A stretch of 64,000 bases of DNA from Bacteroidales bacterium. Lineage in GTDB: Bacteria > Bacteroidota > Bacteroidia > Bacteroidales > VadinHA17. A model generated the notes under the pieces. It saw only the letters and a program-made list of their open reading frames with translations. It was not told where the DNA came from and did no database searches. This document shows, one piece after another, positions 45,147 through 53,989 of the stretch (position 1 is the stretch's first letter; each line of letters opens with the position of its first letter). Both the position numbers and the translations under genes were made by a program. The stretch lies in the NCBI GenBank assembly GCA_020201035.1, contig JAIVHO010000035.1, positions 39,560-103,559 of the forward strand. The letters run 5' to 3'.

Positions 45147-45309
45147 CCTCCTCGTAATCTACATATTCGCCGGTATCATCAGAGACCTTCTTGTCCTCTG
45201 ATCTTTTGTTTATTGTTGGACCGTCACCGCCGCCTCCATTAAAAAACTGCCTTATCAACCTTACTACCAGGTAAATAAGTACTGCTATTAATATTATCCT
45301 CAAATACAC
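45136..45309 (-). CDS. DUF4834-like small membrane protein
   Basis: A 57-residue protein on the minus strand, starting with GTG at 45309. A strong Shine-Dalgarno (GGGAGGAG) lies 6 nt upstream, rare in this window, and an in-frame TAA lies just before the start, which fixes it. It has one hydrophobic helix (about 3-17, IILIAVLIYLVV), a basic/Gly-rich linker (RQFFNGGGGDG) and the C-terminal motif GEYVDYEEVKK. That motif is how I recall DUF4834, a Bacteroidota family of unknown function. The stop overlaps the 3' end of mlaF by 11 bp. Confidence 0.78.
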   Translation of the reverse strand: MYLRIILIAVLIYLVVRLIRQFFNGGGGDGPTINKRSEDKKVSDDTGEYVDYEEVKK

Positions 45310-45496
45310 CTTTTACTCCTCCCTTAAATTTTTCTGTAACAACCCGGATTCGCTATACCACCCGGATTGCTCATTGTTAATAATAATCATTTTTAAAACA
45401 GGACTCCCACCCCGCTACTTTTATCTGTAAGTACCTGTTTACACAGGACCGGAGAAAGAGTCTAAAGGTTGTGCCTGGCAGAAAAAAACATTTATT

Positions 45497-48169
45497 TCAC
45501 CTCACTATCTCATAGTTATAGATAAATCCGTCAGCACCACCCGTAATAAGGTTAAAGGCGGTACCTGGACTAAATTTTCCAACCGAAAATGAGGTATACC
45601 CGGGGAGCGGAAATCCGCTTACTTCACGCCCTTTATGGTCAATAAGGTGTACCGTTCCGTTCTTCCGGTCAACAAATCCCAGTTTCTTGTCATTAGAGGA
45701 GAATACCAGCCCGAACGGTCCCTCTATATTTTCAGAATCAAGCTTAAGGGAAAAAATCCTTGACCTGTCATCATCATAACATACAAGACGGTCACTGTCT
45801 ATATAGATATATTCGCCTTCGCCATCTGCATCGATATCAAAATATTCAAAAATATGCTCTTTTGAATATTGATCTGTCGCTGCTGACTCAACATCACCGG
45901 TGAAGGAGATAAACTTCAGGGTGCCGTCAGGTTCTGTTAGTACAATACGGGGATTACTCCCGTCTGTAAGCTCCAGGGTTGATCTCTCCGCCCTCTGCAC
46001 AGGCTCCTTCACACCAACACGCGTATCTCCCTGCCGATCAAGGATATAAATAGTGTTATCATCGCTAACCACCAGATAGTCCTTCCCGGAGACCCTGAAA
46101 AATTCAACCTCCTGCCTTACAATGCCGCTGGTTGTAAAACGGTTCCATCCTCTTACAACATTGCCGCTCTTGTCATAGGCATAAACCTGTTTGTCTGTTC
46201 CGCACACAAATAGCCTGTAATCCCCATTCCCCTCATAATCAAAAAGTGCCAGTCCGTTAGTAGCCGGTGACCGGAGCCTGACAGGATATCGCTCAACATA
46301 GTTACCGTTGCGGTCGAGGAGATGCAGGTAGTTGGTGGTGGCAAAAAGAATCTGGTACTTGCCGTTCCTGTAGTAATCCACCATATAGGGATCCCCCATG
46401 ATCTTTTCAGTGAGCCGCTGCTTCCAAAGTATCCGGCCTGCCTCGTTTATCAGATAAACATTATTGTTCATATCCTGAACAAATATCTCATCCCTGCCTG
46501 TATAGTGATTGGTAAAAAAGAGCGGCTTTGAATATAAAATAGTATCTATCAGGCTCTCCCAGCGTGACGATGCCTCTTCCCTCACCTCGGGGGTATAGGA
46601 TACTGAAAGGGTGCTGTAAATCATTTCATTACTGGGAACAAGCTGAAGTCCCACACCGTTAATCTTCCGCAGTGATTCACTGTTATTTTTAAACCCGTCA
46701 ACTATATTCTCCTTTAATAACCCCTCCAGCAGCGGAATAGTCTGTGACGGTATAGCATAGAAGAAATATGAGAAACGGCTGGGCATGGTGCTCTCAAATT
46801 CACGGTACCCTATATCATTTGCAATTGTCCGGTTCAGAATGTTGTCATAGATAAACTTGGAGAGGGTCTTGCTGCTTCTGCCGGTGATCATAAAATTTTC
46901 ATAGAAGGTAACATATCTTCCGCCATAGCTGCCTGCAAAATTACCGCACAATGCTTTTGACAGACCATCAGCAGGCAGATAATAAATAATATGTTCACTC
47001 TGATCATCAGGCTTGTATGATATGGTAGATGCCCCGTTGCCCCTGTTCGCCTCAATCTCCTTTCTGAATGCCATCTCAATGGCATCTCTTCCCTTAAGCC
47101 TGAATATCATGATACGGTTATTATCCTGCGCCTCGCCCTGGATATCAAGATATACCCTTGCTATCTCATTGTCGAGTCCGGCCTTCACAATATCGGCAAA
47201 GTAGCTTACCGTTTCAGATATACCGGCTCTTCTTCCCGGTACAAAAGAGCCTGAAGTAATAACCTCAAACAGTGCCGCCCCTGCCGGTATAACCTCCCTG
47301 GACTCAAACGATCCGGTAGACTTCACCCTGAAAGGAGCCAGTATTCCCGAACTGTCTGCCGGCTCAATATAACCTGACATCGAGAACCCATTCTTCCCCG
47401 GGAAAAAATCGAGACCTGCACATGAAGCCATGGTGCCGGCTGCTTCAGCCAGTCCTTTCTCTGAACTACCTGTAAGAATAGCTGCTACCCTGCGAAAATT
47501 ATTGAATATTATAAACAGCTTGGTATCATTCTTTCCTGCCGCTGACAATACCTTGCCGAACCCGGGAAGAGAACGGATATCCTCCTCCTCTGCCGTCTGC
47601 CTTATTGCTGCCTCCAGAATAATTGAGGAACTGCTTACCACAATCACCCCCCTTACCCATCCGGCATACAGAAGAGGCTCCTTATCTCCATCCCTCGCCA
47701 GAGCATGAATACGTATCCCCTCATACTCCCTTTCACTTAAAACGGTACCATCAATCCCTGCCATAACCTCCCTCAGATGCCTGTCGCGTATCTCCGGCGG
47801 AGAGGTGATGGAAAAGAGAGGAATCACCCTGTCGCGCCCCAGCAGATGAAATGAAATCAGAACCTTCCCCGACCCGGTTATTGATCCAAGTGTCCGGGTA
47901 TGGACCAGTGAATCAATCAGGTGAATAGTCCCTGCAAAACTATCAAGTCCCGGAATACCGGATATCTCCCTTATTATGTCATTCTCCCTGGCAAGCTCTC
48001 CGAAAAGCAGAGGCATATCAACTACTTCAACAACCATAGCCGCATCTGTTGGTACAGCTCCGTAAGGGGATGTTACCAGTACCTCCTTTTTCTGTTGTAG
48101 AAAATAACCCAGGGCACCCAGACCAACAAATAATAAAACGATAACTGTTACGGTTACTCTTCTTTGCAC
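45497..48169 (-). CDS. Large exported protein, DUF3352-like N-part and beta-propeller-like C-part
   Basis: 890-residue protein with an N-terminal signal anchor (about 7-24) and no lipobox. Roughly residues 30-500 resemble DUF3352-type sequences: a periplasmic domain with repeated two-copy topology. Roughly 560-890 contain repeats such as VYLINEAGRILWKQRL, LHLLDRNGNYVERYPVR, VYAYDKSGNVVRGW and VHLIDHKGREVSGFPL, which look like PQQ/WD-type propeller blades. The role is unknown. It lies between the Mla genes and a TonB-dependent receptor, so an envelope function is likely. Confidence 0.7.
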   Translation of the reverse strand: MQRRVTVTVIVLLFVGLGALGYFLQQKKEVLVTSPYGAVPTDAAMVVEVVDMPLLFGELARENDIIREISGIPGLDSFAGTIHLIDSLVHTRTLGSITGSGKVLISFHLLGRDRVIPLFSITSPPEIRDRHLREVMAGIDGTVLSEREYEGIRIHALARDGDKEPLLYAGWVRGVIVVSSSSIILEAAIRQTAEEEDIRSLPGFGKVLSAAGKNDTKLFIIFNNFRRVAAILTGSSEKGLAEAAGTMASCAGLDFFPGKNGFSMSGYIEPADSSGILAPFRVKSTGSFESREVIPAGAALFEVITSGSFVPGRRAGISETVSYFADIVKAGLDNEIARVYLDIQGEAQDNNRIMIFRLKGRDAIEMAFRKEIEANRGNGASTISYKPDDQSEHIIYYLPADGLSKALCGNFAGSYGGRYVTFYENFMITGRSSKTLSKFIYDNILNRTIANDIGYREFESTMPSRFSYFFYAIPSQTIPLLEGLLKENIVDGFKNNSESLRKINGVGLQLVPSNEMIYSTLSVSYTPEVREEASSRWESLIDTILYSKPLFFTNHYTGRDEIFVQDMNNNVYLINEAGRILWKQRLTEKIMGDPYMVDYYRNGKYQILFATTNYLHLLDRNGNYVERYPVRLRSPATNGLALFDYEGNGDYRLFVCGTDKQVYAYDKSGNVVRGWNRFTTSGIVRQEVEFFRVSGKDYLVVSDDNTIYILDRQGDTRVGVKEPVQRAERSTLELTDGSNPRIVLTEPDGTLKFISFTGDVESAATDQYSKEHIFEYFDIDADGEGEYIYIDSDRLVCYDDDRSRIFSLKLDSENIEGPFGLVFSSNDKKLGFVDRKNGTVHLIDHKGREVSGFPLPGYTSFSVGKFSPGTAFNLITGGADGFIYNYEIVR

Positions 48170-48199
48170 GGGATCAACTTTTTATTATAATATCAAACT

Positions 48200-48207
48200 C
48201 AAAAATA
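48200..48207 (-). promoter_or_regulatory. Predicted -7 box of the 890-residue protein gene
   Basis: On the minus strand this reads TATTTTTG, a perfect TAnnTTTG box, 30 bp upstream of the ATG at 48169. Confidence 0.5.
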
Positions 48208-48250
48208 GTAATTATAATTACCAATACATAAAGGATGAACGGAGAGTATT

Positions 48251-48304
48251 TTTACTGAGGAGTGCCGGATAAGCACCTTTACTGAAGAGTGCCGGATAAG
48301 TATC
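48251..48304. repeat. 27-bp direct repeat, two copies
   Basis: Copies at 48251-48277 and 48278-48304 share the core GAGTGCCGGATAAG and start TTTACTGA; they differ at a few positions. They lie back to back between the divergent 890-residue gene and the TonB receptor. Confidence 0.85.
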
Positions 48305-48388
48305 AATAATGGCATGTTATTAAATAGTTTCACTGAATGCCTCTGTGGTACAGTTTTTGTAAATTTTTGGTAACTATAGTGTTACAAC

Positions 48389-50788
48389 ATGAGAATAATT
48401 GTAATTTTAATGCTGGCGCTTCTGTCAGCACCAGATATTAATGCGCAGTTAATTAGAGTAATAGATGCCGAAGACTCACGGCCTGTAAAGGATGTTGCGG
48501 TCTTTAATAACCAAAAGTCCAGATTTGGATATACCTCCCTTGCGGGAGAATTCAGGATTACTGCCTTCGGAAGAAATGAAACAGTTAATTTCCAGCACCC
48601 ATCCTATAATAACGTTTCCCTTACAGTAAAAGAGATGGAGGATAGATCCTGGGTTGTTCTTCTCTTTCCCAAAACATTTGAGATAGATGAATTCGTGGTT
48701 TCTGCAAACAGGTGGGAGCAGGACAAGGATGAGATCCCCAATAAGATAACACAGATACGAAGACCTCAGATTGAGTTTTCCAATCCGCAAACCGCTGCAG
48801 ACCTTATGGGCTCAACAGGTGAGGTATTTGTACAGAAAAGCCAGATGGGTGGAGGCAGCCCCATGATAAGAGGATTTGCCACAAACAGGGTCCTGATAGT
48901 AGTAGATGGGGTAAGAATGAATAATGCCATCTTCAGGGAGGGTAATGTTCAGAATATTATCTCCCTTGATCCCAATATTATAGAGAGTGCCGAAGTAATA
49001 TTTGGCCCCGGAGCAGTAATATATGGGAGTGATGCAATCGGCGGGGTGATGGATTTTCATACCCGTAAGCCCCTCCTTTCAACAGGAGAGAAACCAAACC
49101 TGAGGGTTAACGCAATGACCCGTTACTCATCAGCCAATAATGAGCAAACCGGTCATGTAGATTTCAATATCGGTGGCAGCAGAATCTCTTCACTAACCAG
49201 TATCACCTTGTCTGATTTCGGTGATATGATAATGGGGTCAAAAAAACATCCGGAATACCGGCGTCCGGAATATGTCACACGTATCGGAAACCGCGATACA
49301 GTGGTTACCAACAGAAATCCCAACAAGCAGGTGGAGAGCGGTTACTCAAGCTACTACATAATGCAGAAAATCAGGTTCCAGCCTACTGAGAAACTGGATA
49401 TTGTTCTGGCAACCCATATAAGCAGAACGTCAGATATACCGCGCTACGACAGGCTGATACAGTACCGCAATAATGAGCTGAGGTACGGAGATTGGTATTA
49501 TGGTCCGCAGAAATGGACAATGAACTCAGCATCCGTTGAGTGGAAACCAGGTAACCGGTTTTTCGACGCAGCAAGGTTGAATGTGACCCGACAGGATTTC
49601 AGTGAGAGTCGGTACGACAGACAATTTGGCGACACAGAACTGAATTCGGGTGAGGAGAAGGTGGTTGCATACTCAGTGAATGCCGACTTTGAGAAGGAGT
49701 GGAACAGGAAGCTTCTCTACTGGGGCATAGAGGGAGTTACCAACGATGTTACCTCAACAGCCCGCTCAGAGGATATTATTACCGGAGAGATTACCCCTCA
49801 GGCCTCGAGGTACCCCGACGGCGAAAACAGGTATACCGGAATGGGACTCTACACAGGTATAAAAATTTCACTCTCCGAAAAGATATTCCTGAACGGAGGG
49901 GCAAGATATAACTACAACTCCCTCCATTCAACCTTTATCGATAACAGCTTTTATAATTTCCCCTTTACCGAAATAGATAACAGTAACGGAGCCCTAACAG
50001 GATCAGTGGGGTTTGTCTTGATAACAAACGAAAATGGACAGCTGAGCATCAACGGATCATCCGGATACAGGGCTCCCAACCTTGATGACGCGGGTAAGGT
50101 TTTCGATTCCGAGCCCGGGAGCGTGGTAGTGCCGAATCCTTCTCTCAATCCTGAAAGAGCCTATAATATTGATCTGGGTATTACCCGTGACCTCTTTGAC
50201 CTTATTCATATTGAGCTTACCGCATTCCATACATGGCTGGATAACGCAATGGTGAGGCGTAACTTCACCTTTGACGGTCAGGATTCAATACTCTACAGAG
50301 GAGAACTCAGCAGGGTACTGGCAATAGTAAATGCTGGATCTGCAACGGTGAGCGGCGGTCACCTCTCAATGCAGATATCTCCAAACCGCTACCTGAAAGT
50401 GAAATCAAATATCAATATCACCAGGGGAGAGGACCAGGACGGCATCCCGCTAAGGCATGTCTCCCCCCTGTTCGGTTCAGCCCATGTAATATTTGAGAAT
50501 AAAAAAATCAAGGCAGATCTGTACGGAATCTATAACGGTGAAATTTCATACGATAATATGCCCCCTTCTGAAGCCGGAAAGAAATACCTCTACGCTATTG
50601 ATGAAAACGAAAAGCCCTATTGTCCGGCATGGTATACCATTAACCTGATGACATCTTACCAGGTGGGAAATTTCGGGATAATCAATGCCGGGATAGAGAA
50701 TTTACTTGACCACCGATACCGCCCCTACTCCTCCGGAATAGTATCACCGGGGCGCAATTTTATAGTCTCCCTAAGAATAAAAATCTGA
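48389..50788 (+). CDS. TonB-dependent outer-membrane receptor
   Basis: Energy-coupled outer-membrane transporter of 799 residues. It has a signal peptide (about 1-19, ending NAQ), a short carboxypeptidase-D-like beta domain (about 20-90), the plug domain (about 105-225, with GGGSPMIRGFATNRVLIVVDGVRMN and GPGAVIYGSDAIGGVMDF) and a 22-strand-type barrel ending in an aromatic/hydrophobic strand. The plug motif style resembles Bacteroidota haem/haemoglobin-type receptors, but the ligand is not proven. A cyanophycinase-like gene follows after about 200 bp. Confidence 0.9.
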   Translation: MRIIVILMLALLSAPDINAQLIRVIDAEDSRPVKDVAVFNNQKSRFGYTSLAGEFRITAFGRNETVNFQHPSYNNVSLTVKEMEDRSWVVLLFPKTFEIDEFVVSANRWEQDKDEIPNKITQIRRPQIEFSNPQTAADLMGSTGEVFVQKSQMGGGSPMIRGFATNRVLIVVDGVRMNNAIFREGNVQNIISLDPNIIESAEVIFGPGAVIYGSDAIGGVMDFHTRKPLLSTGEKPNLRVNAMTRYSSANNEQTGHVDFNIGGSRISSLTSITLSDFGDMIMGSKKHPEYRRPEYVTRIGNRDTVVTNRNPNKQVESGYSSYYIMQKIRFQPTEKLDIVLATHISRTSDIPRYDRLIQYRNNELRYGDWYYGPQKWTMNSASVEWKPGNRFFDAARLNVTRQDFSESRYDRQFGDTELNSGEEKVVAYSVNADFEKEWNRKLLYWGIEGVTNDVTSTARSEDIITGEITPQASRYPDGENRYTGMGLYTGIKISLSEKIFLNGGARYNYNSLHSTFIDNSFYNFPFTEIDNSNGALTGSVGFVLITNENGQLSINGSSGYRAPNLDDAGKVFDSEPGSVVVPNPSLNPERAYNIDLGITRDLFDLIHIELTAFHTWLDNAMVRRNFTFDGQDSILYRGELSRVLAIVNAGSATVSGGHLSMQISPNRYLKVKSNINITRGEDQDGIPLRHVSPLFGSAHVIFENKKIKADLYGIYNGEISYDNMPPSEAGKKYLYAIDENEKPYCPAWYTINLMTSYQVGNFGIINAGIENLLDHRYRPYSSGIVSPGRNFIVSLRIKI

Positions 50789-50990
50789 TAAGGGAGGCAC
50801 ATCTGAATTTTCTCATTCTTGATTTTTCCCTTTCGGAGAATACCATAACGGAATAATCATGCTCCTCTTAAACAGGAGCCAGAATCGGAAAATCAGTGCG
50901 ATCATCCCAATATGAGCTATAATAATGACTAAAACCAGATATTTCACAATTTTTGATATCTTGGTAAAATAATCCGAAAATTTAAACCTG

Positions 50991-51917
50991 ATGAAACTAT
51001 CTGCACTCAATCTGTCACTTATTATCCTTATCTCCACTGCCCTTATTTCATGCAACGGCACTACCGGGGAAAACAACCCTGTAACATATAACTCAACAGG
51101 ACCATCGAACGGTTCACTGGTAATTGTCGGAGGAGCCATGCAGGACACCGCAATAATCAACAGGTTTATTGAACTTGCAGGAGGTCCGGAAGCAAGGATA
51201 GTTGTTATACCTACTGCCTCCGGCGCAGAAGATTTTGACAGCGAAAGGGTAACTGCCCCATTCAAAACCGCCGGAGCAGCCTCTGTTACAATGGCACACA
51301 CCTATGACCCCGAGGTCGCAGACACTGAGGAGTTTGCTGAACCCTTCAGTAACGCTACAGGCGTATGGTTTAACGGAGGCAGGCAATGGCGTCTGGTTGA
51401 TGCATACGGAGGTACAATCACCGAAACCGTAATTAACCGGGTGCTCGAAAGAGGAGGCGTTATAGGAGGCAGCAGTGCCGGGGCAACAATACAGGGAGAT
51501 TACCTTGTGAGGGGCGATACTGAAGGTAATACCATTATGATGGGCGACCATGTTGAAGGATTCGGCTATATGAAAAATACAGCAATAGATCAGCACCTGC
51601 TTGTCAGAAACAGACAGCATGATCTGGTTGAAGTGATACAAAAATATCCTTCTCTGCTGGGCATCGGTCTGGACGAAAATACAGCCATCATTGTCCAGGG
51701 TAATGAATTCGAAGTACTGGGTGAATCATTTGTTGCTGTGTATGACTATAATCGCTGGGATGAAAACAGTGCCGCAGAATATCCACTGACAAACGGAGGT
51801 CACTTCTTCCTGCTGAGGGAGGGCGACAGATATGATGTTGCTTCCAGAAAGGTAACCCGCTGGAGAGGAGGCAACAGCAGAAACATATTCTCTGAGGAGA
51901 ATATCAACAGTAATTAA
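50991..51917 (+). CDS. Cyanophycinase-like peptidase (S51), secreted lipoprotein
   Basis: Serine peptidase of the S51 family, 308 residues, with a lipobox at Cys21 (ALISC), so it is outside the cytosol. The catalytic region is GGSSAGA with the nucleophile at Ser162, preceded by FNGGRQWR (128-134) and followed by HVEGFGYM. Cytosolic cyanophycinases degrade multi-L-arginyl-poly-aspartate. A lipoprotein form is expected to act on imported or external peptides, so the natural substrate is open. Confidence 0.88.
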   Translation: MKLSALNLSLIILISTALISCNGTTGENNPVTYNSTGPSNGSLVIVGGAMQDTAIINRFIELAGGPEARIVVIPTASGAEDFDSERVTAPFKTAGAASVTMAHTYDPEVADTEEFAEPFSNATGVWFNGGRQWRLVDAYGGTITETVINRVLERGGVIGGSSAGATIQGDYLVRGDTEGNTIMMGDHVEGFGYMKNTAIDQHLLVRNRQHDLVEVIQKYPSLLGIGLDENTAIIVQGNEFEVLGESFVAVYDYNRWDENSAAEYPLTNGGHFFLLREGDRYDVASRKVTRWRGGNSRNIFSEENINSN

Positions 51918-52069
51918 TAGTGTTCTGTATCACCTTTTATAGATATGTTATATCATTTGCCCGGGTGAGTAAAATCATCATAGGGAGTGTTGTTTTAACA
52001 CTGATCATATATATTTTTACATCATAATATTACTGTAAAGATTGACTCACTAAGATCATACAGAAACAG

Positions 52070-52077
52070 TAAAATTG
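52070..52077 (+). promoter_or_regulatory. Predicted promoter of the structured RNA
   Basis: TAAAATTG (7 of 8 to TAnnTTTG) follows TTGAC at 52042-52046 with 23 bp between. Transcription would begin close to 52082, at the start of the conserved-looking stem. Confidence 0.4.
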
Positions 52078-52200
52078 AAAGGCGGCTAATGGTTCTTTAC
52101 AAAAGTTAGGTTTATTTCTATATATGGATTCTCAGTCCATTCATTTCCATTCGACAGTCTGGTTGTTAGGGTTTGCAGCCGCCTTTCATTTTTCCTTTCT
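52076..52200 (+). ncRNA. Candidate structured RNA with 12-bp closing stem
   Basis: The ends form a perfect 12-bp inverted repeat: TGAAAGGCGGCT (52076-52087) and AGCCGCCTTTCA (52177-52188), followed by a T-rich tail. Inside are nested pairings AATGG/CCATT (52088-52092 with 52147-52151), a hairpin CTTT-ACA-AAAG (52095-52105) and ATGGA-TTCTCAG-TCCAT (52124-52140). The layout suggests a small RNA of about 110 nt with its own terminator. A MITE-like element with terminal inverted repeats is an alternative, but no target-site duplication is visible. It does not match an RNA family I know. Confidence 0.5.
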
Positions 52201-52347
52201 TCTTTTTCCACAATCATAGCTTATCGGTATTCACCCTCCACTCAACATTCACCCGCCCCACGGAGGGATGATTTCCCGGTGTTATCCCGGTATTTCTCCT
52301 GTAATTAAATAGTGATGATCTCCGTTTTTTACCCGGATTCAGCTTGT

Positions 52348-52364
52348 TTGGCACACATTTTGTT
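52348..52364 (+). promoter_or_regulatory. Candidate sigma-54 (RpoN) promoter
   Basis: The sequence TTGGCACACATTTTGTT matches the -24/-12 pattern TGGCACG-N4-TTGCW with full TGGCAC, four spacer bases and TTGTT. The GG at 52350-52351 and GT at 52362-52363 are exactly 10 bases apart, as required; the -12 C is T. rpoN itself is in this window (59370-60818). Confidence 0.5.
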
Positions 52365-52372
52365 TATTACAT

Positions 52373-52440
52373 GATAAGGCAATCTCAATTATATACCTCT
52401 TAAGTAAGAGCAGCCAGGTAAACACTTACCTGGCTTTTAC
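52373..52440 (+). ncRNA. Candidate sigma-54-dependent small RNA of about 67 nt
   Basis: The predicted start about 11 bp after the -12 element gives a transcript of about 67 nt. It contains a small hairpin CTCTT-AAGT-AAGAG (52397-52410) and then the terminator hairpin (52412-52435). No start codon with a credible frame lies inside. The length and the terminal U run fit a trans-acting small RNA, but expression is only inferred. Confidence 0.4.
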
Positions 52441-52445
52441 TTTTT
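52412..52445 (+). terminator. Strong intrinsic terminator
   Basis: A perfect 10-bp stem, AGCCAGGTAA (52412-52421) and TTACCTGGCT (52426-52435), closes a 4-nt loop and is followed by TTTACTTTTT on the plus strand. The U-rich tail is only on the plus side, so it is oriented for the candidate small RNA and not for trpS. Confidence 0.85.
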
Positions 52446-52472
52446 AGAAACCTGTGGTTAAATCCGTCAGTG

Positions 52473-53462
52473 TCAGAACTGCCTGTACCCTATAATCTCC
52501 CTTACCTCCCTTATTGTACGGGAAGCACTCTCCCGGGCCTTTTCAGCCCCGGAATCCACGACCCTGCGCAGGTAACCCGGATCAGCCAGTATAGATTCAA
52601 TCCTCTCCCTGACAGGTGTTGTGAAAGAGATAATATCCTCAGCAAGCTGCTTCTTCATATCTCCGTACCTGATCTCACATGAGGCATGCTTCTCCCTGAA
52701 ATAATCGACAGAAGAGGGATCGGAAAGAATCTCCATCAGTGCAAAGAGGTTGGCGGTGCCGGGAGAGGGTTTCTGGTTACGACGTGTTGGACCGCTGTCT
52801 GTTACGGCACGCATCACCTTCTTTCTGATCTCTGCCGGTGGATCTGTAAGAAAAATACCATTACCCTCACTCTTGCCCATCTTGCCGGTACCGTCCAGAC
52901 CGGGGATCTTAATAAGCTGCTCCCCGAAATTATAGGCATCGGGCTCGGGAAAATATTCAACGTTATACATGGTATTAAACCTGCGGGCAAAGCGACGGGT
53001 CATCTCCAGATGCTGCTCCTGATCCTTACCCACCGGGACCTTGTGAGCCCTGTGAATAATTATATCAGCCGCCATCAGAACGGGATAGGTCAGCAGTCCC
53101 GCATTTATATTATCAGGCTGCCGGCGAACCTTCTCCTTGAAAGAAGCTGTTCTTTCCAGCTCTCCCTTGTAGGCATTCATATTCAGTATAAGGTAGAGTT
53201 CACAAACCTCAGGTACATCACTCTGGATAAAAAGGGTGGCAACCTCCGGGTCTATCCCGCAGGCCAGGTACTCGGCAAGTATCTGCCTGATATTGGAATG
53301 CATATCGGCCGGATTGGGATGGGTGGTAAGTGAATGGTAATCGGCAATAAAGAAAAAGCAGTTACTCTCCTGCTGCATCTTCACTGCATTCCGCACCATA
53401 CCGAAATAGTTTCCAAGGTGAAGATTCCCCGTTGACCTGATCCCGCTGACTACTGTTTCCAT
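52473..53462 (-). CDS. trpS: Tryptophanyl-tRNA synthetase
   Basis: Charges tRNA-Trp. The 329-residue class I synthetase has the HIGH-like motif TGNLHLGNYFG (11-21), the substrate region with IADYHSLT, the D(V)PVGKDQEQHLE segment and the KMSKS equivalent KMGKS near 192-196. Normal length. It is convergent with the candidate small RNA region. Confidence 0.97.
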   Translation of the reverse strand: METVVSGIRSTGNLHLGNYFGMVRNAVKMQQESNCFFFIADYHSLTTHPNPADMHSNIRQILAEYLACGIDPEVATLFIQSDVPEVCELYLILNMNAYKGELERTASFKEKVRRQPDNINAGLLTYPVLMAADIIIHRAHKVPVGKDQEQHLEMTRRFARRFNTMYNVEYFPEPDAYNFGEQLIKIPGLDGTGKMGKSEGNGIFLTDPPAEIRKKVMRAVTDSGPTRRNQKPSPGTANLFALMEILSDPSSVDYFREKHASCEIRYGDMKKQLAEDIISFTTPVRERIESILADPGYLRRVVDSGAEKARESASRTIREVREIIGYRQF

Positions 53463-53503
53463 TGCGCCTTTTTAAAAAGTTTCCCCTGTTAAATTATTAT
53501 CTG

Positions 53504-53511
53504 CAAACTTA
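53504..53511 (-). promoter_or_regulatory. Predicted -7 box of trpS
   Basis: On the minus strand this is TAAGTTTG, a perfect TAnnTTTG box, 41 bp upstream of the ATG. Confidence 0.45.
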
Positions 53512-53616
53512 ACTGTTTTTTTGCAAACCTCCCACGCCATTAACTCCTCCATCCATAAAGGTTAACATCCCTTTTATCCTGCGGTGGTCCCGGAAGGCAA
53601 TCTCATCCTTATTCCT

Positions 53617-53624
53617 TATCTTTG
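53617..53624 (+). promoter_or_regulatory. Predicted -7 box of the rbfA operon
   Basis: TATCTTTG, a perfect TAnnTTTG box, ends 21 bp before the rbfA ATG. No clear TTTG lies at -33. Confidence 0.5.
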
Positions 53625-53645
53625 TATTGTTTACAACATATTGAA

Positions 53646-53987
53646 ATGGATTCAACAAGACAAAAAAAAATATCAAGGCTCATACAGAAGGAGCTGGCAG
53701 AAATTTTCCGTGCCATGGGACCTGAGATTATTCACGGCACCATGGTGACGGTAACAACGGTAAGGGTGAGCCCTGATCTCTCGGTGGCAAGGGTCTACCT
53801 CTCCTTTTTTCCTTCCGGGGAGGCTGAAGAGAACCTTGATGCGGTTACTGACAAGAGATCCAGGATTCGTCATGCCCTCGGACTGAAGGTGAAAAACCAG
53901 TTGCGGATAATACCGGAACTCGCCTTTTTTATTGATGACAGCCTCGACTATATTGATAAGATTGACTCACTCCTCAAACCGGAATAG
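53646..53987 (+). CDS. rbfA: Ribosome-binding factor A
   Basis: Small KH-like protein that matures the 30S subunit. From the ATG at 53646 it has 113 residues, with DSTRQKKISRLIQKELAEIF at the start, VTVTTVRVSPDLSVARVYLSFFP (about 36-58) and the typical end LRIIPELAFFIDDSLDYIDKIDSLL. An upstream TTG would only add residues that overlap the -7 box. It heads a tightly packed run of four genes. Confidence 0.95.
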   Translation: MDSTRQKKISRLIQKELAEIFRAMGPEIIHGTMVTVTTVRVSPDLSVARVYLSFFPSGEAEENLDAVTDKRSRIRHALGLKVKNQLRIIPELAFFIDDSLDYIDKIDSLLKPE

Positions 53988-53989
53988 AG

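Larger units (their letters stand above)
51918..52472. other. 555-bp intergenic region with two candidate small RNAs
   Basis: The gap is flanked by the convergent cyanophycinase-like and trpS stops. It holds a short hairpin (AGTGTT at 51986 and AACACT at 51997), a promoter-linked structured element (52070-52200), C/T-rich sequence from about 52200 to 52330, a sigma-54-type promoter (52348-52364) and a terminator hairpin (52412-52440). I see no protein-coding frame of convincing quality. Confidence 0.6.

Noticed and set aside
45340..45385. Two copies of an ACCCGGATT motif upstream of the DUF4834 gene
   Set aside because: The shared core is only nine bases, with no extension or symmetry, so chance is likely.
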